A stretch of DNA of 64,000 nucleotides from Mucilaginibacter sp. SMC90 (GTDB taxonomy: Bacteria; Bacteroidota; Bacteroidia; Sphingobacteriales; Sphingobacteriaceae). Below are positions 1-8,585 of the stretch, piece after piece. The stretch is from contig NZ_CP094527.1 of the NCBI RefSeq assembly GCF_022811725.1, positions 3,720,001-3,784,000 of the forward strand, given 5' to 3'. Each line of letters opens with the position of its first letter. Within the stretch, counting starts at the first letter, position 1. The notes beneath the pieces were generated by a model. It saw nothing but the letters and a program-made list of their open reading frames with translations, was not told where the DNA came from and ran no database searches. The position numbers and the translations under genes are program-made.

Positions 1-1
1 T

Positions 2-1057
2 GCCCCATATTCTGCTATCGAGTACGCAAACATTGTGTTGGATGCGGTGCCTAAAATTCCTCTGGGTGATCGGAACCGTTTAAATATTGTGAAAGGAAAT
101 GCCCTTTTTCTACGGGCGTCCTATCATTATGCACTTGCACAGCTATATTGCAAGGTATACCTAAGTTCTAGTGCCTCAAAAGACCTTGGCATACCACTCA
201 GGTTAAATTCTGATGTAGCGATGAAACCAAGCCGTTCCAGCGTCTCTCAGACATACACTGCCATTATTGCTGATCTTCAGGCGGCATTACCTTTATTACC
301 ATTACAGGCAGATGCAAAATACCACGCAGGTAAGCCAGCAGTGTTCGGTCAGTTAGCTAGAGTTTACCTTTCCATGAGTGACTATGATAACGCCGGAAAA
401 TACGCTGATTCGGCAATTAATCTTTATAGTAAACTTATCGATTACAATACCGTCAGCAAAACTTCTGCTATTCCATTCGTCCAATTTAACGATGAGGTGA
501 TCTATGATGCACGAACCGCAGCGCCACAGGCGCTCGCCAATTCACGTGCGAAGATTGACACCAGCCTCTATAGATCCTATGCTGCTGACGATTTGAGAAA
601 AGTTGTGTTATTTAAGGCCAATGCGGATGGAAGTTATGGCTTTAAGGGAAATTATACAGGTCAAAACAATGCGGCCGTTTTCACAGGAATCGCCACTGAC
701 GAATTGTTTTTCATCAAAGCAGAATGCGCAGCAAGAAATGGAAAGACCAGCGAAGCATTGGTCGCATTAAATAAAGTGTTATCGACACGTTGGAAAAAGG
801 GAACTTTCGTTGACATTACAACCACCGACAAGGATCTTTTGCTTGAAACAATTCTGAGCGAACGTCGAAAAGAGTTGGTATTTAGAAATCTTAGATGGAC
901 AGATCTCAGGCGGTTTAATCTCGAACTGACATATAATAAAACTTTAGTGAGAAATATAAATGGAACAGTTTATTCGCTTTCAAAAGGAAGTGACCGCTAC
1001 GTATTGCAATTAGACAGGTCGGCTGTAGAGATCAGCGGATTGCAACAAAATCCCTAA
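2..1057 (+). CDS. SusD/RagB-family outer-membrane glycan-binding lipoprotein, 5'-truncated by window edge
   Basis: The open frame runs through the left edge of the window without a start, so only the C-terminal part (about 350 residues) is present; the GTG at 35 is an internal codon. The segment with LRASYHYALAQLYCKVY matches the SusD tetratricopeptide-like core, and the end ERRKELVFRNLRWTDLRRF is the usual C-terminal SusD signature. SusD proteins sit on the outer membrane as lipoproteins and pass oligosaccharides or peptides to a SusC TonB-dependent channel, which would be encoded just upstream, outside the window. The substrate cannot be told. A strong terminator follows directly. Family call is secure; membership of the ICE is unknown. 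Confidence 0.9.
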   Translation, partial: APYSAIEYANIVLDAVPKIPLGDRNRLNIVKGNALFLRASYHYALAQLYCKVYLSSSASKDLGIPLRLNSDVAMKPSRSSVSQTYTAIIADLQAALPLLPLQADAKYHAGKPAVFGQLARVYLSMSDYDNAGKYADSAINLYSKLIDYNTVSKTSAIPFVQFNDEVIYDARTAAPQALANSRAKIDTSLYRSYAADDLRKVVLFKANADGSYGFKGNYTGQNNAAVFTGIATDELFFIKAECAARNGKTSEALVALNKVLSTRWKKGTFVDITTTDKDLLLETILSERRKELVFRNLRWTDLRRFNLELTYNKTLVRNINGTVYSLSKGSDRYVLQLDRSAVEISGLQQNP

Positions 1058-1059
1058 AA

Positions 1060-1090
1060 AAAAGGCCGTATCATTGCAATACGGCCTTTT
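1060..1090. terminator. Bidirectional rho-independent terminator
   Basis: A 12-bp perfect stem (AAAAGGCCGTAT and its complement) with a 7-base loop carries A and T runs on both sides. It lies between the end of the susD-like gene and the end of the convergent MFS gene and can serve both. Confidence 0.85.
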
Positions 1091-1103
1091 GCATTCTCTT
1101 CAG

Positions 1104-2486
1104 TTATTTAACTTTCCAACATAATATCGCTGCTATACTTAAAGATAACCCAATCGCTCCGGTAGATAAGCCGAAACTGAATTGAATCCCAGCTGCATTT
1201 GCGTTATCTGGTGCAAGTGTAAAGAAAAGTCCACCTATTACCGCAACGAAAACAGCTGCGCTGATTTGCAGCGTGGCACTTACCAGTCCAGATGCCAAAC
1301 CGGAAAAACGTGGATCAACCTGGTCTACGTTTAATCGTACCAGTGCAGGAACCGCAATACCTTGTCCAAGTCCTATGATAAACAGCGGTAGATAAAGGAT
1401 CGATGTAATACCGTTCAGGGAAAGCGTGGCGGCGAATAGTAATCCGGCGACTTCAAGGATCATTCCGAAGGCTGCCGCACGGGACCCCAGCCTACTAACG
1501 ATAAGCTGGGTGCACCAGGGGCCAATGAAGAAACCGATCCCAAGTGGCAGAATGGCTAAACCTGTCGCGAGTGTATTATGTCCCAGCGCTCCCTGTTCAT
1601 AAACTGCGAAGATCAGGAAGAAGGAGGCGAGAGCATAAAAAAAGAAAGCTGCCGTCAGGCTCTTTCGTAATCCGCTTTTCTTAAGTAAAGAAGGATAGAT
1701 CAATGGCGAGGCACCGTTTGATTCCATCTTTTTCTCGTAATACCAGAAAGCTGTTAACAAAGGAATACTGGTTGTCAAAAGGATGACGCACCACCATGGC
1801 CAATGATTTTCGCGGCCTTCGATAAGCGGAAGGACGAATGCTAAAAGTCCGGTTGCGAGCAATATGGCACCGGGAACGTCCAACTTATCATATCGGTCCG
1901 CACGGTTTTCCCTTAATAAAACAATTGCGGCTGGTATCGCAAGAACGATCACCGGCAAATTAATGAGGAACACGCTTCGCCAGCCAATTTCAAAAAGGTC
2001 TGCTGATACCAGCACGCCTCCTAATAACTGACCGGCCGCAGAAGCCAGTCCGAAAGTCGCCCCATAAAAGCTAAGCGCCCTGTTCTTTTCTTTCGCAGGG
2101 AATATAGCATGAATGGATGCCAGAGATTGTGGACCCATGATGGCTGCCGAAACACCTTGTAGCAATCTGCCTGCTACTAGTATAACGGCCGATGGTGCAA
2201 ATCCGCATAAGGCAGAGGCAATTCCGAAGCCAAGCATCCCTATAATGAACACACGCTTTCTGCCATATATATCTCCTAAGCGGCCTCCAAGTATCAATGT
2301 AACGGCGTATGCAGCAGCGTAGGCGGAAACCACCAATTGCGAATCAGCGGGTGAGGCATGAAGGTCTTTACGTATAGCAGGAAGCGCTACATTTACAATA
2401 AAGAAATCCAGCGGTGGTAATAATGTACCCGTCAACAATACAGCCAACGCCATCCATCGACGGGAATCTACATCAGTCTTTTCCAT
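1104..2486 (-). CDS. MFS transporter, DHA2 (EmrB/QacA-like, 14-TM) drug efflux family
   Basis: Predicted inner-membrane proton-coupled exporter of about 460 residues. The sequence has the antiporter motif A (GGRLGDIYGRKRVF), the motif C-like region near GRLLQGVSAAIMGPQ and many hydrophobic segments, as in 14-helix DHA2 pumps. The frame is open back to 2624, but that would overlap the upstream SDR gene by about 60 bases and add a polar tail; the ATG at 2486 (MEKTDVDSRRW, followed at once by the first membrane helix) is the better start. It lies 76 bases after the SDR gene on the same strand and both are divergent from an HxlR regulator, a common arrangement for electrophile- or redox-responsive detoxification. 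The substrate is unknown. Confidence 0.85.
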   Translation of the reverse strand: MEKTDVDSRRWMALAVLLTGTLLPPLDFFIVNVALPAIRKDLHASPADSQLVVSAYAAAYAVTLILGGRLGDIYGRKRVFIIGMLGFGIASALCGFAPSAVILVAGRLLQGVSAAIMGPQSLASIHAIFPAKEKNRALSFYGATFGLASAAGQLLGGVLVSADLFEIGWRSVFLINLPVIVLAIPAAIVLLRENRADRYDKLDVPGAILLATGLLAFVLPLIEGRENHWPWWCVILLTTSIPLLTAFWYYEKKMESNGASPLIYPSLLKKSGLRKSLTAAFFFYALASFFLIFAVYEQGALGHNTLATGLAILPLGIGFFIGPWCTQLIVSRLGSRAAAFGMILEVAGLLFAATLSLNGITSILYLPLFIIGLGQGIAVPALVRLNVDQVDPRFSGLASGLVSATLQISAAVFVAVIGGLFFTLAPDNANAAGIQFSFGLSTGAIGLSLSIAAILCWKVK

Positions 2487-2562
2487 AGTCTTATTTGAGA
2501 AAGAGCCTCCTTCAGGCAAGGACGACTTTATTATTTTTGATCGCCAGTGACGATTTAGGGTA

Positions 2563-3309
2563 TTAGGCGTTAAAACCGCTATCAGCTGTGATAAATGAGC
2601 CGGTGATGTATTTACTTTCGTCACCAGCCAAGAATGCTACGAGAGCGGCAATACCTTCAGGGGTTCCATATTCGGGTAATGCCATTCTTGTCCGAAAGTA
2701 ATCTGCAAGCTCTGTGTTATCAGGGTTCATATCTGTTGCTGTCGGCCCGGGCTGAACAAGAGTTACTGAAATACCTTTAGGTCCAAGGTCGCGTGCTAAA
2801 GCCCGGGTAAATCCCTGGAGAGCTGATTTACTCATGGTATATAATGTAGTTTGCGGCATTATGGCATTATCACCCATATTGCTTCCGATCGATATGATCC
2901 GACCGCCTGATTTAAGATGTTTGACCGCTTCTTTTGCAGCTACAAATACAGCCTTTACATTAACATCCATAAGTTCGTCGTAGTCTGCGATGGTCAGCTC
3001 GCTAATGTCTTTTAGAGTTAAAATGCCCGCATTGTTTACTAAAATGTCAAGTCCACCGAATTCAGAAACTGTTTTACCTACGGCATTGATCACATCATCT
3101 GCATAACGGCTATTTGCTTTAATTGCCAGTGCCTTGCCGCCGCCATCTTGAATTTTTGACACCATGCTAGCTGATTTTTCAGCGGAACTGTCACTTGTGT
3201 AGGTAAATGCAACACTTGCTCCGTCATCGGCTAAACGGTTTACGATCGCAGCACCGATTCCTCGGCTTCCGCCTGTTACTAATGCGATCTTATTTGCTAA
3301 TTTTTTCAT
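2563..3309 (-). CDS. Short-chain dehydrogenase/reductase (SDR), NAD(P)-dependent
   Basis: A 248-residue classical SDR. The Rossmann motif TGGSRGIG lies near residue 13, NNAG near 90, a catalytic Ser near SIGSNMG and a Y-x-x-x-K pair in YTMSK. The C-terminal ITADSGFNA resembles FabG-like family members. It should catalyse an NAD(P)H-dependent carbonyl/alcohol interconversion in the cytosol; the substrate cannot be inferred. It is the first gene after a divergent promoter shared with the HxlR-type regulator, and is followed by the MFS pump, so the pair is probably controlled by that regulator and acts on a reactive or toxic compound. Confidence 0.9.
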   Translation of the reverse strand: MKKLANKIALVTGGSRGIGAAIVNRLADDGASVAFTYTSDSSAEKSASMVSKIQDGGGKALAIKANSRYADDVINAVGKTVSEFGGLDILVNNAGILTLKDISELTIADYDELMDVNVKAVFVAAKEAVKHLKSGGRIISIGSNMGDNAIMPQTTLYTMSKSALQGFTRALARDLGPKGISVTLVQPGPTATDMNPDNTELADYFRTRMALPEYGTPEGIAALVAFLAGDESKYITGSFITADSGFNA

Positions 3310-3381
3310 TTAATATCTGTTTTTGAAAATTATTGGCAAACGTACACGCAAACTTTTACTTTTGTATGTTAAGCATAAATT

Positions 3382-3394
3382 GTTAGGTACTAAC
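3382..3394. promoter_or_regulatory. Candidate HxlR operator (GTTAG-GTA-CTAAC palindrome)
   Basis: A perfect 5-bp inverted repeat with a 3-base centre sits 12 bases before the chosen hxlR start, in the divergent SDR/hxlR spacer. HxlR/YodB-type regulators bind short GTAC-centred palindromes, so this is a likely autoregulatory site. Inferred only from sequence and position. Confidence 0.5.
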
Positions 3395-3406
3395 AAAAAA
3401 GTAAGT

Positions 3407-3781
3407 ATGAGAAAAGAATCTTCTACGAACGCCCTTAATGAAAGGCGAATTACTGATAGCTGCGGAATGGCTAATACATTACACGTCATGGGTGGCCGTT
3501 GGAAGCCAGCTATATTGTGCCGTTTAATGCATGGAAAAATGCGTTACAATGAACTCAAAAAATCTATAGAAGGTATATCTGAACGAATGCTGGTTGCCCA
3601 ATTACGTGAATTAGAACAGGATGGGATCATCACAAGGGTTATTTATCCTGAAGTACCACCGAGGGTGGAGTACCATACAACGGAGTTAGGAAAAACGATG
3701 CATGATGTTATAAATGCTATGGCTGACTGGGGAAACATGTATCGAAACGTTACGGAACCGGTGGATGCCGGGGAGAGATGA
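3407..3781 (+). CDS. HxlR-family winged-helix transcriptional regulator
   Basis: A 124-residue MarR-like winged-helix DNA-binding protein of the HxlR/YodB/YtcD type. The family pattern is clear: a conserved Cys near the N-terminus (DSCGMA), GGRWKPAILCRL, the recognition region MRYNELKKSIEGISERMLVAQLRELEQDGII, and the wing VPPRVEYHTTELG. The open frame extends back to 3323 but would cover the promoter and the palindrome, so the ATG at 3407 is preferred. Many homologues sense electrophiles through the N-terminal Cys. It is divergent from the SDR/MFS pair, which is its probable target. Confidence 0.88.
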   Translation: MRKESSTNALNERRITDSCGMANTLHVMGGRWKPAILCRLMHGKMRYNELKKSIEGISERMLVAQLRELEQDGIITRVIYPEVPPRVEYHTTELGKTMHDVINAMADWGNMYRNVTEPVDAGER

Positions 3782-3795
3782 CCCATGTTTCATCT

Positions 3796-3836
3796 TAAAA
3801 AAAGGCTGCCATAGTATTCTAGGGCAGCCTTTTTTA
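3796..3836. terminator. Bidirectional rho-independent terminator
   Basis: A stem built on AAGGCTGCC/GGCAGCCTT with an 11-12 base loop and A/T runs on both sides, between the convergent HxlR gene and the DUF6520 gene; its T run reaches the stop codon of the latter at 3837. Confidence 0.8.
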
Positions 3837-4160
3837 TTAATTTTTCATATCAATGCTGGCATTTGCAGGTGAATGTGCCTGCTGTGAAGACCAAAGATTG
3901 GCCTTTTCGGCATTGAATTCGGTAGCTACCGGTGTTTGTCCGGCAGGGCGGCTAGTGGTGAGCGTTACACCGCAAACGTCAGTTGCGCCGCTGCAGGGAG
4001 TTAATGTCGAGCTCTGATAATTGCTGGCATTTTGTATATCCGCTTGCAAAGTGGAGGCAGAGGTGTAAACATAAAAGTTACTGTTTGCTTTTTTGGTTGT
4101 AAATGCACTTGCACTAACAGCGATAACGATGGCTAATACGCCTAAAAGTTTTCTTTTCAT
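3837..4160 (-). CDS. DUF6520-type small secreted protein
   Basis: A 107-residue protein with an N-terminal signal peptide (MKRKLLGVLAIVIAVSASAFT, cleavage near residue 20) and a short Cys-containing mature part (PCSG and VCGVTL). Proteins of this form are frequent in Sphingobacteriaceae and Flavobacteriia, often beside MauE-like membrane proteins, as here. Function is unknown. The gene is followed by a MauE gene on the same strand about 130 bases upstream of it, so the two may be co-expressed. The family name is from memory of the N-terminal pattern; the secreted nature is seen directly. Confidence 0.7.
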   Translation of the reverse strand: MKRKLLGVLAIVIAVSASAFTTKKANSNFYVYTSASTLQADIQNASNYQSSTLTPCSGATDVCGVTLTTSRPAGQTPVATEFNAEKANLWSSQQAHSPANASIDMKN

Positions 4161-4291
4161 TTTGATGTCCGCTTTTATAGATCAAAAAGCGATAAACTTA
4201 ATTTATGATAAATTGAATTGATTCAAGATCTCTCGGGATCCAACCGTGTTCAAGCCTAAACTATCAGGAATTGAACAATTTAAGCATGTGC

Positions 4292-4720
4292 TTATTTGCC
4301 AATGAACCTCCTTTCTTTCAGATCTATTAGTAATCCATATATGCTGACGGACAGAAATAGTAAATTGAAAATAAAATGCTGTTGCCAGTTCAATTTGCTG
4401 ATGATGCCGCCACAGGAACATGGAACTTTTCCAAATGCGCCAGTCATAGCCAACCCCACATATCCTGTGAATATGAGCATCAATACAGTTGCTGAATAAT
4501 AGCCGAAGGTTCTGGTTATTTTAAATAACAAGCTTATAACTGTGGTTAGTTCTGCTAATGGAATAATGATAATCAAGGTATTTATCGACCAGCCTGGGAA
4601 GGGCTGACGAATCATTTCAAGCTTATAAGTGTCGATGTCTGACAATTTGCTTATCGCAGCATAGGAAAACATCAGGATCAGTAAAAAGGAAATAAGGTCA
4701 GGCAGATCGGAGCGTTTCAT
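4292..4720 (-). CDS. MauE/DoxX-like membrane protein
   Basis: A 142-residue inner-membrane protein with four hydrophobic helices and a CSCGG motif between helices 3 and 4. MauE-type proteins are thought to support disulfide formation or maturation of exported proteins. The pattern of an early FSYAAISKL helix and a central Pro-x-Glu in helix 2 (IPLAEL) agrees with the family. The neighbour with a signal peptide and cysteines (DUF6520) is a possible client. No redox partner is visible nearby. Confidence 0.75.
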   Translation of the reverse strand: MKRSDLPDLISFLLILMFSYAAISKLSDIDTYKLEMIRQPFPGWSINTLIIIIPLAELTTVISLLFKITRTFGYYSATVLMLIFTGYVGLAMTGAFGKVPCSCGGIISKLNWQQHFIFNLLFLSVSIYGLLIDLKERRFIGK

Positions 4721-4853
4721 TGGTTTGAATTTTAAATCAAATCTCTGTAGCTTGAAACTAAACGGCGATGAGATAACCTACAAAACAGTTGATTATATGA
4801 TACAATCTGAGGGAATTAATTCACACAAGTTTGTGATAATGATCACATAATGA

Positions 4854-5420
4854 TTAGTGTTTACCCATTAACCTGGCCAAAGTCTCCCTTGACATGTTGA
4901 GATAGGAGGAAATATACTTTGCCGGACTTTTTTGGAAAATTACTGGATGGTTCTTGAACAGGCGTTCATAGCGTTCGTTGGCTGGCAGGGTAAGAATATG
5001 CTGCCTTTCATGTTCTTCTATGCGGCTTTTTAGTAAAGCATATTTGATCAGTAGCGATGTTTCAGGTAATCGCCTGTTCAATTCTATCAGATCGACATAA
5101 CTCAAGGCGATGGCCTGAGTTGATTCCATAAACTCTGTGTAATAAAAGGAGGGGACCTTGTAATACCCTTCATACGAAAACAACAGGTCTCCACTGTTCC
5201 AAAACCTGACGGTATGGTCCTTGCCTTTCCGGTCGTAATAATATCCCCGGGCAAAACCGCTTTGGATCAGGTAAAGGTTTAACTCAACCTGACCGGCAGC
5301 GTGAATGATCTGCTTGGGCTTATAAATTTCCAAATGCGTCATTGCCGTAAGTTCGTAAGAATAGCTTTCGGAAAAGGTTCCGGCTTTTTTTAGTATAGAT
5401 TCTATTGCATCATTTATCAT
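4854..5420 (-). CDS. Crp/Fnr-family transcriptional regulator
   Basis: About 188 residues: an N-terminal cyclic-nucleotide-binding-like beta barrel (PKQIIHAAGQ through RFWNSGDLLFSYEG) and a short C-terminal helix-turn-helix (PAKYISSYLNMSRETLARLM). This is the common Bacteroidota Crp-like form, in which no bound effector can be assumed. The frame is open to 5468 but homologues start at MINDAIESIL, hence 5420. It is divergent from the aminotransferase gene, with two TGGGACA repeats between them, so it probably regulates that gene. Confidence 0.85.
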   Translation of the reverse strand: MINDAIESILKKAGTFSESYSYELTAMTHLEIYKPKQIIHAAGQVELNLYLIQSGFARGYYYDRKGKDHTVRFWNSGDLLFSYEGYYKVPSFYYTEFMESTQAIALSYVDLIELNRRLPETSLLIKYALLKSRIEEHERQHILTLPANERYERLFKNHPVIFQKSPAKYISSYLNMSRETLARLMGKH

Positions 5421-5473
5421 CGTGTGAAGCATCCGGGAAATTAGGTTCAGGATCGCTCTAACCATCAAAATTA

Positions 5474-5500
5474 TGGGACAAAAAATCTAAACTTGGGACA
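5474..5500. repeat. Two direct TGGGACA repeats in a divergent promoter
   Basis: TGGGACA occurs at 5474-5480 and 5494-5500, 20 bases apart (two helical turns), with a related CGGGACT further on toward the aminotransferase. The position between the Crp-like regulator and the aminotransferase suggests regulator sites; this is inference. Confidence 0.4.
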
Positions 5501-5597
5501 TGACTTATATATATTAACTAATTGTTAATGAATTATTTCCATGTCTCATTTTTACAAAAAATCGGGACTTACATTTATTCCATAAAATCGATAGAGA

Positions 5598-6866
5598 ATG
5601 AATGTAAACTTTGAAAATGCTAGTTTTAAGGACTTTGAGAATATACCCGGTCAAAGCCTGTATGCCACCACAGATGAATTCCATAATTACTTAAATTTCT
5701 TAAGAAGCAACGGACATCTTAATTACCGGATCGAATCCATATCCCCGGTCGGACCGGAGATGGACCTTTTATTGCCAGGTGATCAACACACTACCAGATC
5801 TGTCTGCCTGGTTTCTAACGATTACCTAGGTTTTAGTCAGCACCCTAAAATTAAAGAAGCGGTTATAAAAGGCATCACCAAGTTTGGAACCGGATCAGGC
5901 GCTTCTCCTGCGATCGGCGGGCATTTTATTTACCATAAAATATTGGAGGAAAGAATTGCACAATTCTATAAAAAGAAAGAAGCTATTCTTTACACCACTG
6001 GTTATACAGCGAATAGCGCTACCCTACAATGCCTTTTGCATAAGGAAGACCTGCTCATATTGGATATGGCCGTTCATGCCAGCGTTTACGAGGGCGCGCT
6101 CAACACCAATGTCAAAACGTTTCTGCACAACAACCTGGACATGCTGGAACAGGTCCTTAAAAATGCGCAGGAAAAATACCGCACAAAAATGGTGGTTATT
6201 GACGGCGTGTATAGTCAGGATGGAGATATCGCACCAATAGGTGAGATCGCCGACCTGGCCCATAATTATGGTGCTTATTTAATTGTTGATGATGCCCATG
6301 GGATCGGTGTTTTGGGAAAAACCGGGAGAGGTGTGATCGAATTGGATAACTCCTTCGATAAGGTGGATATTATAACCGGTACTTTCAGCAAGGCTCTGGG
6401 AAATATCGGAGGATATGTTTTGGGGGAACCTAATCTAATAGAATACCTAAAATATCAATCGAAGCAGCATCTTTTCTCAACGACCGCAACACCTGCCATT
6501 TACGGAATTCTTAGGGCGATCGAGCTGGTTGACGAAGAACCGGAATGGCGCTCAAGGCTTTGGGCCAATATCAACTATTTGAAAAACGGTCTGATATCAG
6601 CAGGTTTTGATGTTGGCACAAGCGCTTCAGCAATAATTCCGGTAAAGATCGGGGACATTCACAAGACCTTAGAAGCCGGAAGATTGTTGCTGAAAGCAGG
6701 AATATATACTAACCCAATCATGTATCCTGCTGTATCGAAGAAAAATGCCAGGATACGCATGAATGTTATGGCTACGCACACTTTTGAGCAACTCGGCCGC
6801 GTTTTGGAGGCCTTTATTGAAATTGATAAAAAACTTTCCATTTCGATTCACAAGACCACAGTTTAA
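5598..6866 (+). CDS. PLP-dependent alpha-oxoamine synthase family aminotransferase (KBL/BioF/CqsA-like)
   Basis: A 422-residue fold-type I PLP enzyme. Visible landmarks are SNDYLGFSQHP near the N-terminus, the VDDAHGIGVLGKTGRG motif that holds the PLP-contacting Asp and His, and FSKALGNIGGYVLG with the Schiff-base lysine. The family joins an amino acid to an acyl-CoA with loss of CO2 (BioF, Kbl, HemA, serine palmitoyltransferase, and the autoinducer synthase CqsA). The absence of other biotin genes and the divergent Crp-like regulator argue for a special product, such as a sphingolipid-like base or signal, but this is inference. The next gene in the same direction begins 67 bases later. Confidence 0.8.
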   Translation: MNVNFENASFKDFENIPGQSLYATTDEFHNYLNFLRSNGHLNYRIESISPVGPEMDLLLPGDQHTTRSVCLVSNDYLGFSQHPKIKEAVIKGITKFGTGSGASPAIGGHFIYHKILEERIAQFYKKKEAILYTTGYTANSATLQCLLHKEDLLILDMAVHASVYEGALNTNVKTFLHNNLDMLEQVLKNAQEKYRTKMVVIDGVYSQDGDIAPIGEIADLAHNYGAYLIVDDAHGIGVLGKTGRGVIELDNSFDKVDIITGTFSKALGNIGGYVLGEPNLIEYLKYQSKQHLFSTTATPAIYGILRAIELVDEEPEWRSRLWANINYLKNGLISAGFDVGTSASAIIPVKIGDIHKTLEAGRLLLKAGIYTNPIMYPAVSKKNARIRMNVMATHTFEQLGRVLEAFIEIDKKLSISIHKTTV

Positions 6867-6933
6867 AAGATCAATCTTATCGTCGTTTGAAAACGACACT
6901 TCTGATGTACGATGGTTAAAACACATTTATTTT

Positions 6934-8115
6934 ATGAAAAACATTTCGGTTCGTCTGCAACAATTCGTTACCGAATCGCTTCACCCGAAAGCAATAGTCG
7001 GACAGCGGTTTACTTTCAACGAATTTGAAAAGTGGAAGCAATTTATAACCAAAGAAACCAATGCACTATACTTAAGTTCTTCTAAAATACAGTTTACAAA
7101 CCGGAAGAGAAAAGAGGCATACATTATAGATATATTGAATGAACTCATTTCAATAAGTAATACGGTTAATGGGTATCTTTTCAAACAATCCCGTATTTGG
7201 AAAAATATGCCCGAAGCATCAGAGATCAGGCAAGGCTATGTATTTACATGCCTTGCCTTTGAAAACCTGATCGATAAGCTCGTTATTAAATATCCTGAGA
7301 TTGCTGAAAATACCAGGCTTTCGGACTATACAATACGTAGTGTCAGAATAGATTTAAAACTACTACTGACAGCAACACAGAAACATCTGGTTGGGCATTT
7401 TATTGAACAGGATATTTTAGCGGTATTATTTGAAGGGATTTCTGATCTCATAAATCTACAACCGCTCGACCAAGCTCACGTCTCATACTTAAGAAAATTG
7501 ATGAGTAGCATAACGGCCAGAAGGTTTGAATCTGCAAAAGTCTTGATGGATTACCTGATCATTAATGACTTTAACGTGCCAAGCTTTTTTCTTTTTTGCG
7601 TGAATAATTGGTCTGACCAGCTTTCAGACTTGGATGGTTTATTGGAGCAAAGAGAAATGATTCTGGAAACCAAAAGCCATCTTTTCGATCTTACACTTAC
7701 CAAAGGCCTTAAATTTCCTTTTGCCAAACAGCGTTTCTATAATGAACTTAATAATTATTTGTCAGAGAAATACTCACTGGTAAAGGAAAGATTAAAGATC
7801 AGAACACAATTTGTGGCTGCTGAAAATGCAAGACCCCGAGCTAAACGGGTACTGATCAACTTATCTGTAGCACAACTCGGCTTATTTATCAGGTTACAGG
7901 TTGAAAAGGGTATTTTGGCAAAAGAACATATCGGTGAACTCTTTGCCTTCTTTGCCAAACATTTCTATACACCTAATACGGATATTATATCAGCTGATAG
8001 CCTTCAGAAAAAATCATCGGACGTGGAACACGCAACAGCCGTTAAACTGAAAGGACACTTGATCGCTATGCTTAATTGGTTGAATACTCATTACAACCTC
8101 TCAAACTTTAATTAG
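6934..8115 (+). CDS. Hypothetical protein, helical, Bacteroidota ICE-associated type
   Basis: A 393-residue soluble, mostly helical protein. I do not recognise a named domain with certainty. The C-terminal part (SVAQLGLFIRLQVEKGIL, then an ISADSLQKKSSDVEHATA-like stretch) recalls a short helical module found at the end of several proteins near Bacteroidota mobile elements, including RteC-like regulators. The open frame extends back to 6763, inside the aminotransferase gene; the ATG at 6934 avoids this. Its last bases overlap those of the convergent small gene. An RteC-like regulatory function is only a guess. Confidence 0.55.
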   Translation: MKNISVRLQQFVTESLHPKAIVGQRFTFNEFEKWKQFITKETNALYLSSSKIQFTNRKRKEAYIIDILNELISISNTVNGYLFKQSRIWKNMPEASEIRQGYVFTCLAFENLIDKLVIKYPEIAENTRLSDYTIRSVRIDLKLLLTATQKHLVGHFIEQDILAVLFEGISDLINLQPLDQAHVSYLRKLMSSITARRFESAKVLMDYLIINDFNVPSFFLFCVNNWSDQLSDLDGLLEQREMILETKSHLFDLTLTKGLKFPFAKQRFYNELNNYLSEKYSLVKERLKIRTQFVAAENARPRAKRVLINLSVAQLGLFIRLQVEKGILAKEHIGELFAFFAKHFYTPNTDIISADSLQKKSSDVEHATAVKLKGHLIAMLNWLNTHYNLSNFN

Positions 8116-8345
8116 GTTTCCAGCGTCCGTTTTTGAAATTCTTTTAGTAGTCCCTGGCCTTTTAGCATGTTCAGCATTTCGGCATACCAGGAATAGGTAA
8201 AATCCCGGTGGGATTTCAATTTAGCTAGATTTACCGTCATCAGATCATTCAGATCAGATAATCCCAACTTTTCAGCGCGCTCGACAAACTCACTCGCCAT
8301 TCCGAGCTTGAAAAATGAAAATTTAAGTTTTTTGTCTTCCGTCAT
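8112..8345 (-). CDS. Small hypothetical protein (about 77 aa)
   Basis: A short helical protein, start taken at the ATG at 8345 (MTEDKKLKFSFFKLG). A TTG at 8411 would extend it but begins 3 bases from the IS target duplication. The central LGLSDLNDLMTVNLAKL recalls small alpha-CTD- or helix-hairpin-helix-like segments, without proof. The IS21 element lies 77 bases upstream, so the natural promoter may have been separated from the gene; without the IS, the upstream DNA would be that at 11061 onward. Convergent and overlapping by three bases with the 393-residue gene. Confidence 0.55.
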   Translation of the reverse strand: MTEDKKLKFSFFKLGMASEFVERAEKLGLSDLNDLMTVNLAKLKSHRDFTYSWYAEMLNMLKGQGLLKEFQKRTLET

Positions 8346-8413
8346 GAGAAAAATCTCTGATCCGCAATGCGTAATCAAATTTGCATTTTTTATGGCAAAA
8401 TCAAAAATCAATA

Positions 8414-8422
8414 TTTAAAACG
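8414..8422. repeat. Left copy of IS21 target-site duplication (TTTAAAACG)
   Basis: The nine bases TTTAAAACG precede the left IS end and are repeated right after the right end (11052-11060). Confidence 0.85.
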
Positions 8423-8585
8423 TGGAGATTCTGATGAACCTGACCACCTTATTCCGGATTTAGCTGACCACCTGTTCCGCTCCCTGTTGACCAGGGTATT
8501 CCGGCGGAAGCTGACCACCCCGATGTTGTAGCAAATGTTGTCCTGGCGGCCCATGCTGGAGGTGGTATAACACCCCTCGATAAGC

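Noticed and set aside
2487..2624. N-terminal extension of the MFS protein
   Set aside because: It overlaps the SDR gene and is polar; the ATG at 2486 is immediately followed by the first helix.
4203..4421. Frames overlapping the mauE gene on both strands
   Set aside because: Shadows of the MauE frame without own start context or motif.
6763..6933. Extended start of the 393-residue hypothetical protein
   Set aside because: It lies within the coding end of the aminotransferase in another frame and is basic and irregular.
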